Assembly (NCBI RefSeq): GCF_019468465.1
Contig: NZ_CP080519.1
Span: 4,479,001-4,543,000, forward strand
Reading direction: 5' to 3'
Length of the DNA: 64,000 nucleotides
DNA from: Amycolatopsis sp. DSM 110486
GTDB taxonomy: Bacteria; Actinomycetota; Actinomycetes; Mycobacteriales; Pseudonocardiaceae
Position 1 is the stretch's first letter. Every line of letters starts with the position of its first letter. A program made the position numbers and the translations under genes. The notes under the pieces are model-generated. The model was not told the DNA's origin. It saw only the letters and a program-made list of their open reading frames with translations, and did not search any database. Shown piece after piece: positions 61,061 through 64,000 of this stretch.

Positions 61061-61378
61061 TTGGCCGGATTCAACATCGAACCGGATCAGGTTAAGAACG
61101 TCGCGAACGAGGTGTCCTCGATGGCGACGTCGTTCGACGAGATGAAGACCTACACCGCGCAGTCGCAGCTGACACCCGCGCACTTCGGCAAGATCCCCGG
61201 CCTCTCCGAAGCGGCCGGCGCGTACGTCGCCAAGGCCCAGGCACTCGGCGACTCCGCCACGAAGGGCGGCGCGTTCCTCAAGGATTACGCGACGCGACTC
61301 AACCAATCGGCCACCCTGCACTCGGAGAACGAGCAGGAGAGCACCTGGGGCATCACCGACGCGGGCAGGGAGGCCTGA
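61061..61378 (+). CDS. EspC/WXG100-like type VII secretion target
   Basis: A 105-residue small helical protein. TTG 61061 (MAGFNIEPDQVKNVANEVS) follows GAGGGGAG. The helix-turn pattern and size match EspC-like substrates; the C-terminus is acidic. It sits downstream of glmM, where M. tuberculosis also has hypothetical genes. Confidence 0.7.
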   Translation: MAGFNIEPDQVKNVANEVSSMATSFDEMKTYTAQSQLTPAHFGKIPGLSEAAGAYVAKAQALGDSATKGGAFLKDYATRLNQSATLHSENEQESTWGITDAGREA

Positions 61379-61380
61379 CC

Positions 61381-63699
61381 GTGACTCCGCCTCCTGCCAC
61401 TGGCCGTCTCGGCGACACCATCATCGCCCCGCTGCAGCCCCCGGCTGACGTCCACCTGGACGACACGTCCGACAACATGCTGAAGTCGCTCACCGGCTTC
61501 CACGACAAGATGACCGGCAAGCTCGGCGGTCTCTACGCGCGGTGGATCGGGCACCCGTCGCGGAATCTCGCGATCCAGTTCGCGGCGCCGTATGGCCAGG
61601 GCGACGAGGAGAACCGGCTGCTCGGCGAGCTGGGCGGCTTCGGCTTCGGCTATTTCTGGGGAGCGCAGGGCCGAGCGGCAAACCTCGGCAAGGCGGCGAA
61701 GTCGGCGCAGGACGCGAGCGGCCAGGTCAAGCAGGATCTGTCCGCGGCCTGGCAAGGCAAGGCCGCGGACTCCGCCGGCGAGAAGACGGACGACCTGAAC
61801 AAGGTGCTGGGCGACTACAGCGGCACGGTCAACGGGTTCAGTCAGTTGCTGCAAAACCTGTGGCACACGGTCCGGCCGCCGATCGCCGACTTGGCGAAGC
61901 TGCCGGATGCGCCCGGCCAGGCGCCGAAGATCTTTGTGGATGCGCACAACCCCGATGACTGCGATGGCTTGTCGATGTTCATCGACCGGCTCGACGACGC
62001 CATCAAATGGGGCCGACAGAACACCAATGTGCAGTGGGACATCGCGACGGTCTGGGGCGATAACCGCAGCACCTCCGAGGTTGCGAAGAGTCAAGAGGAC
62101 GGCACCGGGCCGATCGCGCCCCAAGACCTGCGCAACATGTCCGTCGACCTGGATGTTCATTTCGACTCGAAGTGGTCGAACGACCTCATCAGGCAGATGG
62201 ACGAGTACAGCGCGCAGTACTCCGATGCCATGACCACCTTCCGCCAGGCGATCCGCAATGCACACACCGCCGCGACTAACGCACTGCGGGCGTTTTCGGA
62301 TGGTCTGAACGTGCCGACCGACCCATTCGGCTCGCTCCACCTCGGTGCATCGCCGGACACCGGCGGCGGTACCAAGACCAGCAGCTCGGGTGGGCCCAGG
62401 AGCGGCTCGGGTGGGCCGTCTTCGGGCGGTGGGGGCGGGATGACCGCACCGTCCGCCGCGGCGCCGCAGCCGACCCCGGCCGTCACACCGCCGGCGGCGA
62501 CGGATCCGAACCTCAACCCCGTCACCCACCAGTCGCTCGAGGTGGATCCGGCGACGGGGCAGCCGTACCCGATCGACCCGAAGACCGGCGAAGCGATCAA
62601 GTCCGACGCGACGGAACCCGAGACGGTGACCGTCGAGCAGGGCGGCAACAAGATCTCCATGTCCGAGCCGGACGACAACGGGAAGATGGGCATCACCGTC
62701 GACGAGGGGACCGGGCAGGAGAAGCAGTACCAGCTCGACTTCGGCGACGACCCCGCGCCAAGCCAGGCCAGCGACCCCGACTTCGGCCCGCAGGGGCACG
62801 ACGGTGCGCAGGACGCGTCGGGCCAGTCTGACGCTGGTCGTCACCAGGCTCCGCAGCCCGACGGCGCGCCCACCGCGGCCGACGGCACCGCGACGTCCGG
62901 CCAGGTCTACCAGCCGGGTCCCGACGGCAAGATCCACATCGACGACGGCAACCTCAAGATCACCGCCGAACGGCCGGACGGTGCGGACGGTCCCACGGTG
63001 GTGACCGTCGACGACGGGTCCGGTCAGCCGACGAAGTACACCCTCGACGACGACGGCGACCTCCACCCCGCTGCTGCGGACGGGCAGCCTGTCGGAAACC
63101 TCGCGCAGCCCGCGGCGGCTCAGCACGCCGACGTGCCGGACCAGACCAGTCCGATCGACCACGCCACCCCGGTCGGTCACGGTGCATCGGACCAGACCGG
63201 CCCCGTCGATCACTCCGGTGCCGTCGATCAATCCGCCGCCCACGACCCGACGGACGCCGGGGCGCCGACCGGTCGTCACCACGCGTCGCCGGACGTCGGG
63301 ATGCCGGCCGATACGATGGATGCGACGGCGGCGTCGGCCGATCAGCCGAGCGTGGACGACTCGACGACCGCCCAGTCGCTCACCGATCCCACCGACAGCC
63401 ACAGCGGCCTCGGCCCCGGGTTCGACGACGGTCTCGGCCAGACCTCCGAACCGGCCGACTGGCAGGGCGGCGGTGGCGCCACTGCTCCGGCCTCCGGCGA
63501 CCTCGGCACGGCCCCGACCACGACCGACCAGCAAGGACAGCCCATGGCCATGATGGGCGGCGGCATGATGGGCGGCGGTGGGCTCGGCAACACCGGCGGT
63601 GACCAGGAGCGCGGGGCGAACCCGTACCGGTCCGGCCTGTTCGAGTCGACGCCGAGCGGCCGCCGGATCAGTGGCTCGCTGCTAGACGACGAGGACTGA
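61381..63699 (+). CDS. Large WXG100-like substrate with duplicated module
   Basis: A 772-residue protein. The N-terminal helical region holds a WQGKAADSA turn near residue 125 and continues helical to about 320. After a Ser/Gly linker two related modules follow: residues 416-457 (VTVEQGGNKISMSEPDD...ITVDEGTGQEKQYQLD) and 517-560 (KIHIDDGNLKITAERPD...VTVDDGSGQPTKYTLD). An Asp/His/Thr-rich stretch and a Met/Gly tail (MAMMGGGMMGGGGLGN) precede the end LLDDED. GTG 61381 lies 2 nt after the EspC-like stop. The function is unknown; it is presumably secreted or surface-bound. Confidence 0.75.
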   Translation: MTPPPATGRLGDTIIAPLQPPADVHLDDTSDNMLKSLTGFHDKMTGKLGGLYARWIGHPSRNLAIQFAAPYGQGDEENRLLGELGGFGFGYFWGAQGRAANLGKAAKSAQDASGQVKQDLSAAWQGKAADSAGEKTDDLNKVLGDYSGTVNGFSQLLQNLWHTVRPPIADLAKLPDAPGQAPKIFVDAHNPDDCDGLSMFIDRLDDAIKWGRQNTNVQWDIATVWGDNRSTSEVAKSQEDGTGPIAPQDLRNMSVDLDVHFDSKWSNDLIRQMDEYSAQYSDAMTTFRQAIRNAHTAATNALRAFSDGLNVPTDPFGSLHLGASPDTGGGTKTSSSGGPRSGSGGPSSGGGGGMTAPSAAAPQPTPAVTPPAATDPNLNPVTHQSLEVDPATGQPYPIDPKTGEAIKSDATEPETVTVEQGGNKISMSEPDDNGKMGITVDEGTGQEKQYQLDFGDDPAPSQASDPDFGPQGHDGAQDASGQSDAGRHQAPQPDGAPTAADGTATSGQVYQPGPDGKIHIDDGNLKITAERPDGADGPTVVTVDDGSGQPTKYTLDDDGDLHPAAADGQPVGNLAQPAAAQHADVPDQTSPIDHATPVGHGASDQTGPVDHSGAVDQSAAHDPTDAGAPTGRHHASPDVGMPADTMDATAASADQPSVDDSTTAQSLTDPTDSHSGLGPGFDDGLGQTSEPADWQGGGGATAPASGDLGTAPTTTDQQGQPMAMMGGGMMGGGGLGNTGGDQERGANPYRSGLFESTPSGRRISGSLLDDED

Positions 63700-63815
63700 G
63701 CTCTTTGTCGACTCGGGCCTTCTGACTCGCTAGATTTCCGGTGCACGCAAAGTGGCACCGGGCGCCGGCGGCGTGCGTCGGAGTGGGTGCGGGTCGGCGG
63801 AGTGAGGGGGTGGCC

Positions 63816-64000
63816 ATGCCGGAGGGCAGCCACCGGGCGGACGCGGAGGCGATGCGCGCCGCGAAGGGCGCGCTCGAGGCCGCGGCCGGGCGGGTGTCCG
63901 GGGTGGCGTCGCAGGTCGTCGAGGCGGATTTCGGGCGCGGGCACGGCGGGGCGTTTGCCGCGTACCGCAACGGGTTCGCCGCGCTGGGCGATGCCGTCCG
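63816..64000 (+). CDS. Type VII-like small helical protein, partial at window end
   Basis: ATG 63816 (MPEGSHRADAEAMRAAK) follows GTGAGGGGGTGG and the frame is open to the window edge, 61 codons plus two bases. The Ala-rich helical pattern and the GHGGAFAAYRNGFAALGDAV segment resemble EspC/WXG100-type proteins. It starts 116 nt after the preceding substrate gene. The C-terminus is not in the window. Confidence 0.6.
   Translation, partial: MPEGSHRADAEAMRAAKGALEAAAGRVSGVASQVVEADFGRGHGGAFAAYRNGFAALGDAV

Overview
The window is about 70% G+C. Its gene order, codon use and protein sequences point to an actinomycete of the Pseudonocardiaceae, most likely Amycolatopsis or a close relative; this is inferred from protein recognition, not from a search. 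Three kinds of content alternate: core transcription and translation operons, a chromosomal type VII (ESX-4-like) secretion locus, and small accessory clusters.

Region 1 (1-8960): a gene-free stretch of about 1.4 kb with a short tandem array carrying three perfect DnaA-box 9-mers, then the rpoB promoter region, rpoB and rpoC, closed by a strong terminator. Region 2 (9071-14241): an accessory block between rpoBC and the str operon. It holds a zinc-ribbon protein and a converging four-gene cluster (YbaB-like, EspC-like, WXG100-like and membrane protein), then a GNAT acetyltransferase and a 52-residue ORF. Region 3 (14612-18986): str operon rpsL-rpsG-fusA-tuf. Region 4 (19364-29077): S10 and spc operons, rpsJ to rplO, tightly packed with many 1-4 nt overlaps. 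Region 5 (29566-37473): secY-adk-map, infA-rpmJ-rpsM-[61-residue ORF]-rpsK-rpsD-rpoA-rplQ, then truA. Region 6 (37485-38901): a methyltransferase and an alpha/beta hydrolase.

Region 7 (38960-57358): a complete ESX-4-type secretion locus in alternating blocks. eccE and an unknown partner lie on the minus strand, eccB and two substrate-like genes on plus, mycP/eccD on minus, and eccC, an Hsp70-like/Rv3446c-type membrane protein, a small unknown gene and two WXG100 (Esx) genes on plus. A DUF4333-like protein and a lipoprotein follow on minus. EccB, EccC, EccD and EccE would form the membrane channel, MycP the mycosin protease, and the WXG100 and EspC-like proteins the substrates. Region 8 (57626-64000): rplM-rpsI, glmM, and a second run of type VII substrate-like genes that continues past the window. 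The neighbourhood ESX-4 / rplM-rpsI / glmM, with truA-rplQ on the other side, matches the M. tuberculosis ESX-4 region, so this is the ancestral chromosomal locus and not a recent island.

The most unusual items are: a 17-nt motif shared by the rpsL and rpsJ leaders inside potential hairpins; a translationally coupled 61-codon ORF between rpsM and rpsK; the type VII accessory cluster between rpoBC and str; a truA start that overlaps the rplQ terminator hairpin; a degenerate P-loop-looking partner of EccE; and duplicated modules and Met/Gly tails in the substrate-like proteins. No tRNA, rRNA, IS element, integrase or CRISPR array was seen.
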